Shown here: positions 1-11,349 of the stretch, piece by piece
Position numbering within the stretch: position 1 is the first letter of the stretch
How the letters are laid out: each line of letters opens with the position of its first letter
Source of the DNA: Bos javanicus
Lineage: Eukaryota; Chordata; Mammalia; Artiodactyla; Bovidae
DNA length: 64,000 bases
Assembly: GCF_032452875.1 (NCBI RefSeq)
Contig: NC_083868.1
Span: forward strand, 31,290,537-31,354,536
Direction of reading: 5' to 3'
The notes under the pieces: model-generated
Database searches by the model: none
What the model saw: only the letters and a program-made list of their open reading frames with translations
What the model was told of the DNA's origin: nothing
Program-made: the position numbers and the translations under genes

Positions 1-246
1 ATTGACCCCAAATAAAAAAATAGTCAAAGCCAAGAATGGGGTCTTAAAAGGACAATTAGTTTTTAAAATTGTTTTAAAGTTCTTACCCTTGGAGGAAATG
101 ATTTAAATACTAATTGAGGATAGACTAGAGTAAGGCAAGATGCATATGCAAATATCTGATGTGACCACTAGGCAATATTTGAAAATATAAAATTGAAAAA
201 TAAATTTAAAATAATGAGAGAATTTAAAATGCCCAATTATGCCAAA

Positions 247-467
247 GAGCTTCCCAGGTGGCGCTCGTGGAAAAGAATCCACCTTCCAAAGCAGAAGACA
301 CAAGAGATATGGGTTTGATCCCTGGGTCAGGAAGATCCCCTAGAAGAAGAAATGGCAACCCACTCCAGTATTCTTGCCAGGAGAATCCCATGGATAGAGG
401 AGTCTGGTGGAGCTATTTTCCATAGGGTCTCAAAGAGTTGGACATGACTGAGTATCTGAGCACACCA
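247..467 (+). mobile_element. Bov-tA SINE with target-site duplication
   Basis: A tRNA-derived head starts at the 'gcttcccaggtgg' motif. It is followed by the Bov-A body ('cccactccagtattcttgcc') and the BovB-like tail ending in a diverged 'gacatgactgag'. It is flanked by a perfect 13-bp direct repeat, caattatgccaaa, at 234-246 and 468-480, so both ends are certain. Non-autonomous; BovB is the presumed source of the enzymes. Confidence 0.93.
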
Positions 468-709
468 CAATTATGCCAAAAGTATAGAATAAAAGAGAAC
501 TAAAGAATAATAGGCAATAGAAGATAAATAGAAACATGACAGACATTAAGTCAAACTATATCAGAAATTAAATGACATGTAAATAAACTAAATTCCCCAA
601 TTGAAGGAAAGATTATCAATTGTGATAACATATATAATAATGCAAATATGTATGCTGGGCAAGTTCCTAAGACAGTCCCATGATAGCACACATATTATAC
701 TCTTTATAA

Positions 710-1287
710 ATCTTTAAATGTGGGTAGGGTCTGTGACCTGCATCTAATAAGTAGAAGTGACAGTAATAGATGTTACTCCTTTGATTAAGGTATGTTTATG
801 GCAGAGACAAATGAGATATTACTCCCTTGATTAGGTCATATTTTAAGACAATGGTGATGGGTTGTTTCTAGCATTATTTTTATATAAGACTCTATCTTAG
901 AAGACAGAATTCAAGGGATTCTCTGTTTTTGAGGGAGCAAGCTGCTATATCATGAGGTCATACAGCAAAGAGCTGTGTGTTCCTCCTCAATAGGCTAAGA
1001 AAAGCTTCCATCTGAAATCCAGCAAGCAAACAGTGTATTCACTCCTACAAATACAGGGAAATGAATTTTGCCAACAATCTGAGGGAGTCTGAAGAAGTAT
1101 CCTTCCCTAGTCAAGATGCTAGTGAAAAAACAGGCCAACAAACACTTTCTTCTGAGCCTTCTATAACCCTGAGTAACAAACCCAGATAAGCTCTGCCCCA
1201 ATGTCTTACCTTCAAGAACTGACAGATAAAAAAGTTTGCTTTTTTTTAAGTCTTAAACTGCTGAGTGGGTATTAATTTGTTAAATAA
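710..1287 (+). mobile_element. MaLR (MLT1-type) LTR, decayed
   Basis: The order of segments fits an ancient mammalian MaLR LTR: 'ataagactctatcttag', 'aagctgctatatcatgag', 'gaattttgccaacaatctgag', 'cccagataagctctgccc', then an A-rich stretch and 'attaatttgtta'. The last bases ('caatagaaaatggatat', about 1478-1497) continue beyond a Bov-tA inserted near the 3' terminus. The start is approximate. I assign the superfamily from memory of the consensus, and the subfamily is uncertain. Confidence 0.6.
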
Positions 1288-1475
1288 TTGACCTGCAATG
1301 CAGGAGACACAAGTTTGATCCCTGGTTAGGGAAGAACCCTGGAAAAGGAAATGGTAACGCACTCCAGTATTCTTGCTGGGATAATCCCTATGGACAGAAG
1401 AGCCTGGTAGGCTACAGTCCATAGGGTTGCAAACAGTCGGACATGACTTAGTTACTAAATCACCACCACCAATAG
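1288..1475 (+). mobile_element. Bov-tA SINE, 5'-truncated
   Basis: It begins inside the tRNA head ('cctgcaatgcaggagac'), keeps the B-box-like 'gtttgatccctgg', the body and the 'gtcggacatgactta' tail, and lacks the first half of the head. It sits in the final bases of the MaLR LTR, so it is younger than the LTR. Confidence 0.85.
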
Positions 1476-1562
1476 AAAATGGATATGATATGACTGCTTT
1501 AGAAAGTGCATTTTCTGATCCTCACTTGTAGGCACTCAATGTCATTTTTTTTAAATTGTGAT

Positions 1563-1733
1563 GGTGGTTTAGTCATTAAGTCATGTCTGACTCTTGCAAC
1601 CTGATGGCCTGTAGCCTGCCAGGCTCCTCTGTCCATGCAATTCTCCAGGCAAGAATACTAGAGTGGGTTGCAATTTCCTTCTCCAGGGGATCTCCCAGAC
1701 TTTGGGATCGAACCTGGTCTCCTGCATTGCACT
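1563..1733 (-). mobile_element. Bov-tA SINE, head missing
   Basis: Read on the minus strand: body, then 'gacatgacttaatgac' tail. The upstream half of the tRNA head is missing beyond 'gtgcaatgcaggag'. It faces the copy at 1288-1475 with about 90 bp between them, forming an inverted SINE pair. Confidence 0.82.
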
Positions 1734-1873
1734 ACAAGGAAAGTCATTTTAATTATGTCTTATCTTCTTTTGTTTCCAACTATATGCAAATACTATACTC
1801 ATATCATAAAAATAAATAATACAATTTAAGTCTTTCAGTCTAAAAATTACATATCACAGCTATATAGCAAGAT

Positions 1874-2195
1874 GGGCTTCCCTGGTAGCTAAGCTGGTAA
1901 AGAATCCGCCTGCAGTGCAGGAGATCCGAGTTAGATTCCTAGGTCGGGAAGATCCCCTAGAGAAGGGCTAGTCTACCTCCTCCAGTATTCATTGGTTTCC
2001 CTGGTGGCTTAGTCAATAAAGAATCTGCTGCAATGCAGAAGACCTTGGTTGAGTCCCCAGGTTGGGAAGATCCCCTGGAGGATGAAAACCCACTCCAGTA
2101 TTCTTGCCTGGAAAATCCCCATGGGCAGGAGAGCCTGGCAGGCTACAATCCATGGGGTTACAAAAACACAGACACTACTGACTACCAAGCACAGC
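1874..2195 (+). mobile_element. Dimeric Bov-tA SINE with target-site duplication
   Basis: There are two Bov-tA units in tandem. The first (1874-1991) stops right after 'ctccagtattc'; the second (1994-2195) is complete. The pair is flanked by a perfect 12-bp repeat, atatagcaagat, at 1862-1873 and 2196-2207, with no duplication between the units. The dimer therefore appears to have been inserted as one unit. A similar dimer lies at 18709-19026. Confidence 0.9.
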
Positions 2196-2453
2196 ATATA
2201 GCAAGATAAGTAAGCATACACAAAAAAGAGTAAGGAGAGTGATGGGATCAACAAAATCAGGGAAAACAAATGCATTAGTAATTTTAAACTTTATTTAAAT
2301 AATTTATCACTACCTAATAAACATTTATGATTCATGCACTTGAAGAATATAGTGATGTATTATTCTCTTCCTAGCTTACAAAGACCCTAATGACTTTTCT
2401 GGGCTCAACTTCTGTCTCTTTAAGTAGCCTCCCTCATTCCCACCATATTAGTT

Positions 2454-3069
2454 TGAGAAACAGTGGAAACAGTGTCAGACTTTATTTTTCTGGGCTCCAA
2501 AATCACTGCAGATGGTGACTGAAGCCATGAAATTAAAAGACGCTTACTCCTTGGAAGGAAAGTTATGACCAACCTAGATAGCATATTCAAAAGCAGAGAC
2601 ATTACTTTGCCAACAAAGGTTCGTCTAGTCAAGGCTATGGTTTTTCCTGTGGTCATGTATGGATGTGAGAGTTGGACTGTGAAGAAGGCTGAGTGCTGAA
2701 GAATTGATGCTTTTGAACTGTGTGTTGGAGAAGACTCTTGAGAGTCCCTTGGACTGCAAGGAGATCCAACCAGTCCATTCTGAAGGAGATCAGCCCTGGG
2801 ATTTCTTTGGAAGGAATGATGCTAAAGCTGAAACTCTAGTACTTTGGCCACCTCATGCGAAGAGTTGACTCATTAGAAAAGACTCTGATGCTGGGAGGGA
2901 TTGGGGGCAAGACGAGAAGGGGACGACAGAGGATGAGATCACTGACTCAATGGACGTGAGTCTCAGTGAACTCCGGCAGCTGGTGATGGACAGGGAGGCC
3001 TGGCGTGCCGCGATTCATGGGGTCGCAGAGAGTCGGACACGACTGAGCGACTGATCTAATCTGATCTGA
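2454..3069 (+). mobile_element. BovB LINE, 3' 0.6 kb, (GATCT)n tail type
   Basis: 5'-truncated BovB starting in the C-terminal part of the reverse-transcriptase ORF and ending in a diverged GATCT-repeat tail. The reading frame would give the conserved post-RT segment with '[12 protein letters not shown]', but a stop occurs in the following codons. It carries the diagnostic pair 'ggaaggaatgatgc' and a 'ccagta/ctagta'-type motif shared by the other GATCT-tailed copies. Confidence 0.92.
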
Positions 3070-3416
3070 TCATGTTAAATGCATTCTCTCCTCAGGGCTT
3101 TTGTATCCTCTCTGGTTGGAATGTCTTATGTTGCCAGTTTCATGGCATTCAAATCTCAGCTTTAGGTTACCATTTCAGAAGGGCTTTCTCCTCTCATTCA
3201 AAATCGTTCTAAAACACTGCCTATTGTATCATTCTCTGTAGCATGTCTGCATAAACATTTTCAGTCATCTTTCTTTTTGACAGTGCTTTCTGTTTGCTTG
3301 TTTTCCATGATCCCTTAATGGACTTTACAGTGAAAGAGTAGAGACATCCTCTGTCTGATTTCTCACTATAACCTAGTACCTAGAATAGACCCTGGCCCAT
3401 AATAGGTACACTTAGT

Positions 3417-3636
3417 TGGTTTTCCACATGGCTCAGAGATAAAGAATCTGCCTGCCAATGCAGGAGACGCGGGAGACATGGGTTTGATCCCTGGGTTGGG
3501 AATATCCCCTGTAGAAGGAAATGGCAACTCATTCCAGTTTTCTTGCCAGCAAAATTCCTTGGACAGAGGAGCCAAGTGAAGTGCAGTCCACGGGGTTGCA
3601 AAGAGTCAGACATGACTGAGCACAAAGCACACACAT
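3417..3636 (+). mobile_element. Bov-tA SINE
   Basis: Head ('tggttttccacatggctcag'), B-box-like 'gggtttgatccctgg', body and a 'gtcagacatgactgagcac' tail. It has a small duplication in the head ('gacgcgggagacatggg'). No clear target-site duplication was found. Confidence 0.88.
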
Positions 3637-3639
3637 ATA

Positions 3640-5589
3640 CTGTATAAATTGATGAATTTAAGAGAAAAATTGCTAGATTCTTATTCTTCTTCAGAACTAA
3701 GCCCTCTTTACCTTAGTTTTAAAAGACAATTCTATATTCAGTGTTTTCCATTACAGTGTACTTTGTATTATATCCTTGAGTTTTCATACTGTCATTATTA
3801 ATGATTTTAAAGCAGCCCTTAGAAAAATACTACTATATTTGAAGTTTTTGTTTTACTCTAAAAATATGTCTATGAATATTATGTACATTGCTCAAAAAGA
3901 AACTTCAGATTTATTAGACCAGGAACCAATTTTGAGAGAGTTGACAAAGAAATTGGTGAGTTTGATTCTACTATAGTTTTAAATATTTTTCTAGTTATTT
4001 GACTAGTTCATAGAGTGTGTTCACTTATTGCATTCATTTCTAACATCATGTAAGCTCTGGTGCTGAATTAATAATTTTTTCTTTTCATTTATCCAGTGAA
4101 TTTTATGTGATTATAAAAGATTCATTTGATCTTGTTCAAGTAAATTATGATTTTCCACAGGGTTATCTTTTAAATTATGTCCTCTGTGTTATTTGCATAT
4201 TTGTATTAGAATTATTTTTAGGACATGGGTTGTGAATTATTGCTGTTTCATGCATCAAACAATCTTATCTGTGTCACACTGAAGATGTAAATATAAATTC
4301 CTATCATGAAATGTATTCAAGTATGATTCTTATAAACACCTAAAGATTGAAATCATATTTAAATAAACATGAATGCTCTCCTAGCATCCCAGAACACAAG
4401 CGCTCCTGTTTGACTTAGTTTTGTGGTGACACAAAGAAAAGGCATAATAATTGATAGAACTTATCTTTCTACTCGTCAATTTTGACATACTTATATTAAT
4501 AGACTAATAATGCTTGCCATGGCCCAATGATAATGCATGCATTTGCATCATTCTGAAATAACAGAACAATCATTTATTAGATTTTGAAGTTTGAAAGCCT
4601 TTAAATTACCGTGCTACACCACAATATATCATATGACCTATGAATGCTACTTTTCTATGAAACTTTGCTAAACTCCAAGAAAAAAACGGTACTCTTATCA
4701 CTCTATCCCCAGGATGTGGATCTTGTTTGAATCATGCTCTATACCCAATGAGGAAAAAGAAGTTAAAGGAACTGACCTGGGACCTATTTATCTCTCAATA
4801 CAGAGGCTTCATGGGGAGAACTAGGAGAGGTTTGATGTCGTTTTGTAAACATGATTACTGTAACTTCTGAGAAGTAGATAAATGATGTGTTGTATAAGAA
4901 AAGAATGCTTTTCTATATAATACTTTTGGTCTTATTTTAGCATTGATTACTACAAACAAATCTAGAAAATATTGATTTATGAGACAGAATTCCCAAATAA
5001 TATCACATAAACTATGCTACTATTTGAAATACAAAACAGAGATATTTTACAAACCCATGATGATACTCTTACCTAGAGATGTGTGTTTGGTTCAAAAGCA
5101 AGAGACTCTGGGTGCTGCCTTCACTGTCCCAGACATCTGCTTTTCCTCTGCTTCTTAATTGCTTGTCTTCTTGAAATTAGTAGTAAATGCTGAGTAGTAT
5201 CTGACTCATGTGAGTCTGAGTTTATAATACTTTTGAGTTTCTCAACTTACCCAGTTTCAATTCCTAGGAATGTTGGCAAAAATCCACATGAATAAAGTTA
5301 TGGCACTATAGTACTCGTAATCTCAAGATAGTTGTATTGACATTTGTCTATTCTAAGAGGAAAATAAGAAACATAAAAACCCAGATCACCTCACAACAGG
5401 TTTTCATCTCCCCCCCGCCCCTTGGCTCACTCCCTCATTTTCTTTTCTTCCTTCTTTCCTACAAATTTCATAGTTGTATCTGTGTATTAGTGTGTAAGGA
5501 ACAAGAAAAAGGGCACATCAGAAACATTCTGATAATCAAATACTCCCCAGAAGAATGTTCAAAACGTGTGTAATTTCTAAGTATCTTAC
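3640..5589. other. AT-rich interval, nothing recognised
   Basis: No repeat family, exon-like structure or long reading frame is recognised. A short pyrimidine-rich run lies at about 5408-5460. The short frames here (66-78 codons) start and stop at random and resemble nothing I know. Confidence 0.5.
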
Positions 5590-5940
5590 ATACAGGAATG
5601 TGTGCACACATATACACAATAAATATGTTGCTTTGTTTATGTAAATAGGATCATAGCCTATATGTTGCATTTACCAGTTGCTGTTTTCACAATGCATTTA
5701 ACAAAATGTATAAAGAAATTTCTCTCTCCTTTATCACTCTCATTTTCTTTTTCTATCTTTTTTTCCCTTATAACTTGTTCTTGTGCACAGTATTCTATAG
5801 AACACTGTAACGCAGAAACTGCTTTTATTCAATAATGCCCAAATTCTTAAAATGGAAGATTGTTTTCAGTTTTCTTGTAGAGCAAAAAACTGCTACAATG
5901 ACCATTCCTGTATATACAAACCTGTCCTTAGAAGATATTA
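5590..5940 (-). repeat. Possible very old L1 3' end
   Basis: The minus-strand layout resembles the 3' end of old L1/HAL1 relics: a 'ggatcatagcctatatg' block, then 'tattctatagaacactg', 'ttattcaataatgccc', 'gattgttttcagttt' and 'gctacaatgaccattcctgta'. Divergence is high and the family is uncertain. Confidence 0.35.
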
Positions 5941-6107
5941 TCAGAATAGTTCACAAAATTAATATCTGCTATTGTTGCAATTTCCTCCTCCTTGATTCCT
6001 ACTCTGTGTAATTTATGTCATGAGTAGTCATTTTTATTTTTTTAGTTTATATCTTTTCCCATTTGTCATGGGGTTATTTATTTACTGAATTATAGGATGG
6101 TAATCTA

Positions 6108-6750
6108 ATCTTGCTTTTTTGTTTTTTAATTTCCATTGAAGTACAATTGATTTAAAATATTATATTTGCTTCAAGTGTACAACATAGCTATTCAGTAGTT
6201 TTATAGATTACACTCCACTAAAAGTATTACAAAATATTGGTAATAATTCCCTGTGCTGGACAATATATCCTTATTGCTTATCTAACTTATACACAGTAGT
6301 CTGTGTCTCTTAGTTCCATACCCCTATTTTATACCACCCCCCTTTCACTTTTCCACTGGTAGCCACTAGTTTACAATATCTGTGAATGAGTTTCTGTTTC
6401 ACTGCATATATTCATTTTTTTAGATTTTACATAGAAGCAGTATCGTGCAATATTTATCTTTCTCTGTCTGACTTATTTCATTAAGCATAATATTTATAGA
6501 TCCATCCTCGTTGCTACAACTGGTGGACTTTCATTATTTTTTTAAAGCAGAGTAAAATTCTATTGTATGTATGTATATGTGCATGCATCACATCTTTATT
6601 CATTCATCTGTTGATGGACACTTAGGTTACTTCTGTATCTTGACTGTTGTAAATAGTGCTACTGTGAACATCAGGATGCATTTATCTTTTTGAATCAGTG
6701 TTTTTGTTTTTTACAAATATTTACCCAAAATTATCATTTCTGAATTATAC
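6108..6750 (-). mobile_element. L1 3' UTR and ORF2 end, antisense arm of an inverted L1
   Basis: On the minus strand this reads as the L1 ORF2 terminus into the 3' UTR: 'tttacaacagtcaagatac', 'gtgtccatcaacagatgaat', 'cttcaatggaaatt' before an A-rich end at 6108. It abuts an upstream L1 ORF2 segment in the opposite orientation (6751-7168). This is the arrangement expected when an L1 is inverted at its 5' side during insertion. Confidence 0.8.
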
Positions 6751-7168
6751 AGTACTACAAAGCTACAGTACTCAGAACAATATGGTACTGGCACACACAA
6801 AAAGACACGAGGATCAATGAAACAGAATAGAGAGCCCAAAAATAAACTCATAAACATATCATTTAATCCAAGACAATGAGGTAAGAATATACAATGGGAA
6901 AAGACAGTCTCTTCAATAAATGGTGCTGGGAAAACTGAACAACTACATGTGAAAGAATGAGATTAGAACATTTCCTCATACCATATACAAAAATGAACTC
7001 AAAATGAACTCAAAAGGGACTAAAGAGCTAAACTTGAAATTACAAAACACCTAGAAAAGAAAGAACACAGGCAGAACACATAAATTATAGCAAAATATTT
7101 GTTTTTCTGTTTACTTGTTTGTTTGTTTTTTTTTCTTTTTGGATGTGTCCTAAGGAAAAAAAGTAAAC
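6751..7168 (+). mobile_element. L1 ORF2 segment, inverted 5' arm
   Basis: Sense L1 ORF2 sequence: 'actacaaagctacagtactc', 'aatggtgctgggaaaactga', 'aaagaatgagattagaacat', ending at an A-rich tract near 'aagtaaacaaatc'. In L1 coordinates it lies upstream of the minus-strand arm at 6108-6750, with a few hundred bases missing between. It is non-coding, with frameshifts and stops. Confidence 0.8.
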
Positions 7169-8447
7169 AAATCACCTTCCAAAATCACAGTATCTTATAC
7201 AAACATGCATTTGTTGATTAGAATTTTAAACTGAAAGAATATTTTGAATGAAAATATGAAGTTTAATAATGTAGATTCTTTAATCTATAACTGTAACTAA
7301 GCTAAGAATGCCTATTAATATCACTGAAATTTTTGCTTCCATGTTACTTTTCATATTTATTGAATTACTTGAAATATATTTCATGCCTTTTTAATATCAA
7401 ATCAAATTTATGTTATAAAATCTTTTATATATATTCTACTCTTCTCTAAATTCTGCAATCATTTGTTTGTGAATTATGATATTACTCTCCAGCTAATTCC
7501 ATCTCCCTGGTTGGCTTTAAAATTAAAACAGTATCTTTTAACTCTCTGAATCACCACAGCTCTATGATTTTAGGATTAGAACTTTGGAAAATAGAAGAGC
7601 TTATTCCTCCTCTAAGCAGAGTTATTTGTTTATTTTTACCAGGACATGCAACCTAAAATTCTGTCAATAATATGTGTTATGACTAAAATATTTCAATACA
7701 TTTTTAGAATCAACAGTGTAATTTTATAGCATTATTAGCTAGAGCTAGGAATAAACATGCCTAAATTCACAAAAGAGATTGAATAACTTATGATTCTGCT
7801 ATGTTTTTAAAATATCTATTTAAATTTTTGGATGAAAAATTAATTGATGCAAACATTAAACATTACATATATGTCTATTGAGACCCATATTATAAGACAT
7901 CTATTTAAATAACATTATCTAATTAGCCATGGAACTAATCTATGAATAATTTCATTCATAATATAATTCACATTATGTAATATGAACTTCACATTATGTA
8001 ATATGAAGTTTTCATGTCACATTCCAGTCAATAATTCCTATACAAAGCTCATAGATATTCTGATTTGTACGAAATATACTAATTTTGCCTGAATTTGAAC
8101 TGCATGTATAAATGAAATAGTGCACTTTGTACTATTGGATGTGTTTTTTCTTCCCACTTATCATTATATTTTCATCTGTCTTAATCTGAGTATATAAGTA
8201 TAGCAGTAGACCAGTATTACTGCTATTTAGGAATGTATATAACACATTTTAGTTATTCTAGTTCTAAGGGACATTTGATTGATTTTAATTTTTAGCAATT
8301 ATAACTGTATAAATTTATTGTGTATAGAATACCTTTCTTAACATCTGTGCATTTTCTATATGCATGCTATAATAAATTTTTTAAATGTATCATTCAGATG
8401 GAATGAGAAAGGAGTGATAACTCATTTAAACCTTATATTTAAGAAGC
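7169..8447. other. Mostly unassigned AT-rich DNA
   Basis: No clear repeat or gene. The part from about 8080 to 8345 has, on the minus strand, weak similarity to an old L1 3' end ('gacatttgattgattttaat', 'tttttagcaattataactgt'), too decayed to name. A short direct repeat 'cacattatgtaatatgaa' occurs twice near 7970-8010. Confidence 0.45.
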
Positions 8448-10768
8448 ATCTTAAACACTAGGTCATTTAGATATGATCAAATCAAATCCCTTACAATTAT
8501 ACAATGGAAGTGACAAAAAGATTCAAGGAATTAGATCTGATAGACAGAGTGCCTGAAGAAATAAGGACAGATGTTCATAACACTGTACAGGAGGTGGTGA
8601 CCAAAACCATCCCCAAGAAACAGATATGTATGTAACAAGGCAAAATGGTTGTCTGAGGAGGCCTTACAGAGAGCTGAGGAAAGAAGAGAAGTGAAAAACA
8701 AAGCTGAAAGAGTAAAGATATATCTGTCTGAATGCAGAGTTTCAAAGAATAGCAAGGAAAGATAAGAAAGACTTCTTAAGTGAAAAGTGCAAAGAAATAG
8801 AGGGAAACAACAAAATTGGAAAGACTCGAGATCTCTTCAAAAAAATAAAAGATATCAAGGGAACATTTCATGCAAAGATGGGCATGATAAAAGACAAATA
8901 TTGTATGGACCTAACAGAAACAGAAGATACCAAGATGAGGTGGCAAGAATACACAAAGAACTAACAAAAAAGGTCTTAATGATCTGGATAATGATCTGGT
9001 CTTAATGCTGGGATGATTCATCTAGAGTCAGACATTCTGGTGTGGGAAGTCAAGTGGGCCTTAGGAAGCACTACTATGAACAAAACTAGCAGCGGTGATG
9101 CAATGCCAGCAGAACTATTTAAAATCCTAAAAGATGATGTTGTTAAAATGCTGCAAACAGTATGCCAGCAAATTTGGAAAATTCAGTAGTGGCAACAGAA
9201 CTGGAAAAGGTCAGTTTTCATCCAGTCCCAAAGAAAGGCTATAACAATGTCCAAACTACTGCATGATTGCGCTCATTTCACGTGCTAGCAAGGTAATACT
9301 CAGAATCCGTCAAGCTAGGCTTCAACAGTACATGGACCAAGAACGTCCAGATGTACGAGCTGGATTTAGAAAAGGCAGAGGAACCAGAGATCAATTGGCC
9401 AACATTCATTAGATCATAGAAAAAGCAAAGAAATTCTAGAAAAACACCGGTTTCTGCTTCACTGACTACATTAAAGCTTTTAACTGTGTGGATCACAACA
9501 AATTGTGGAAAATTCTTAAAGAGACGGGAATCAGACCACCCTACCTGCCTCCTGTGAAACCTATAAGCAGGTCAAGAAGCAACAGTTAGAATCGGACATG
9601 GAACAATGGACTGGTTCAAAGTTGGGAAAGGCATACATCAAGGCTGTATATTGTCACTCTGCTTATTTAACTTATGTGCAGGGCTTCCCAGGTGGTGCTA
9701 CTGTCACAGAACCAACCAGCAAATGAAGGAGACTTAAGAGATGCAGGTTTGATCCCTGGGTCAGGAAAATTCCCTAGAGTAGGGCATGTCAACACACTCC
9801 AGTATTTTTGCCTGGAGAAATCAATGGACAGAAGAGCCTGGTGAGTTACAGTCCATAGGGTTGCATAAACTCTGACACGCCTGAAGTGATTTAACACACA
9901 TGCACGCGGAGTACATCATGAGAAACGCCGAGCTAGATGAAGCACAACTTGGAATCAGGATTGCTGGGAGAAATATCAATAACCTCCAATACACAAGCGA
10001 CACCACGCTCATGGCAGAAAGTTCCTGTTCATAGGAACTAAAGAGCATCTTGATGAAGGTGAAAGAGGAAAGTGAAAAAGCTGGCTTAAAACTCAACATT
10101 CAAAAACCAACCAAAGATCACGACATTCGATCCCATCATTTCATGGCAACTAGATGAGGGAAAAATGGCAACAGTGACAGACTTTATTTTCTTAGTCTCC
10201 AAATCAATGCTGACGGTGACAGCCATGAAATAAAAGATGCTCTCTCCTTGGATTAAAAGCTATGACAAACCTAGACAGTGTATTGAAAAAGAGTGACATC
10301 ACTTTTCTGACAAAGATTTGTATACTCAAAACTATGATTTTTCCAGTAGTCACGTACAGATACAAAAGCTGGACCATAAAGAAGGCTGAGTGCCAAATAA
10401 TTGATCTTTTGAACTGTGGTGCTGGAGAAGACTCTTGAGGGTCCCTTGGACAGCAAAGAGATCAAACCAGTCAATCCTAAAGGAAATCATCCCTGAATAC
10501 TCATTGGAAGGACTGATGCTGAAGTTGAAGCTCCAATACTTATGGCCCCCTGATGCAAAGAGCTGACTCATTGGAAAAGACCCTGATGCTGGGAAAGACT
10601 GAGGGCAGAAGAAGAGGATGGCAAAGGATGAGATGGTTGGATGGCATCATTGACTCAATGGACATGAACTTGAACAAACTATAGCAAACAGCAAAGAATA
10701 GGGAAGCCTGGTGTGCTGCCATACATGGGGTCGCAAAGAGTCGGACATGAGTGAGCAACTAAACCAGA
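8448..10768 (+). mobile_element. Old BovB LINE, lacking the endonuclease, split by a SINE
   Basis: BovB that starts just after the endonuclease region ('catttagatatgatc'). It runs through the linker, RT and C-terminal region and ends near 'cggacatgagtgagcaactaa'. A Bov-tA (9681-9897) interrupts it. The RT catalytic box is ruined: at 9990-10001 the frame reads YTSD in place of YADD. Many stops and small deletions make this one of the most diverged BovB copies here. The tail has no clean microsatellite. Confidence 0.92.
9681..9897 (+). mobile_element. Bov-tA SINE nested in BovB
   Basis: It is inserted into the RT region of the old BovB between 'acttatgtgca' and the resumed 'tgcacgcggagtacatc'. 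The imperfect repeat atgtgca / acatgca at 9674-9680 and 9898-9904 is the likely target-site duplication. Head and tail are both diverged. Confidence 0.88.
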
Positions 10769-11349
10769 AGGGCTTATAAGCAAGTCAGAAATACATATGG
10801 GAAAGTTCTCTTTTAGTGGTAGCAAGTTTGATTAAAGGAATATTCACAAAATAATTTAAAAATAAGGAACTAAGATAATATCATAGTAAATTCTGAATAA
10901 TTTTGAAAAGAACATGAAATAATCTCTTACATGGTTACAAAATTGTAAATTGAAATAAAATTTATTTCCCAACTCTTGAAAGAAATCCTTTCCAATAACT
11001 TACACAAATGATTTATTTAATTACTGATTAAAATCTCAAGTGTAGATATCACTGTTATCAAGGCAAATTAAGAAATTGAGCTTCAAAATGCTAAGTAGCT
11101 TGTGGCATCCAGCAATTAAGTGACAAGAAGGCAATTTTAGTTCAAACTTATATTGACCATTTGATTATAATAACCCTGCCTCTAGATTTTTATCCTAAGT
11201 ATGTCACCAGAACACTATCCACACTGTAGTTTTTGTCATGTCCATGACTCAACACAATATCACACTCCCAACTTCTCAAATGTTTGGTCATGGTCATTAT
11301 CTTTCCATATAACTGATTTAATTTATCTGATTATTCTAAAGCAATAAAG
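10769..11349. other. AT-rich interval, nothing recognised
   Basis: No repeat family or coding potential is visible between the two BovB copies. Confidence 0.5.

Noticed and set aside
5337..5573. A 78-codon frame over a pyrimidine-rich tract
   Set aside because: Low-complexity composition and no start context or homology.
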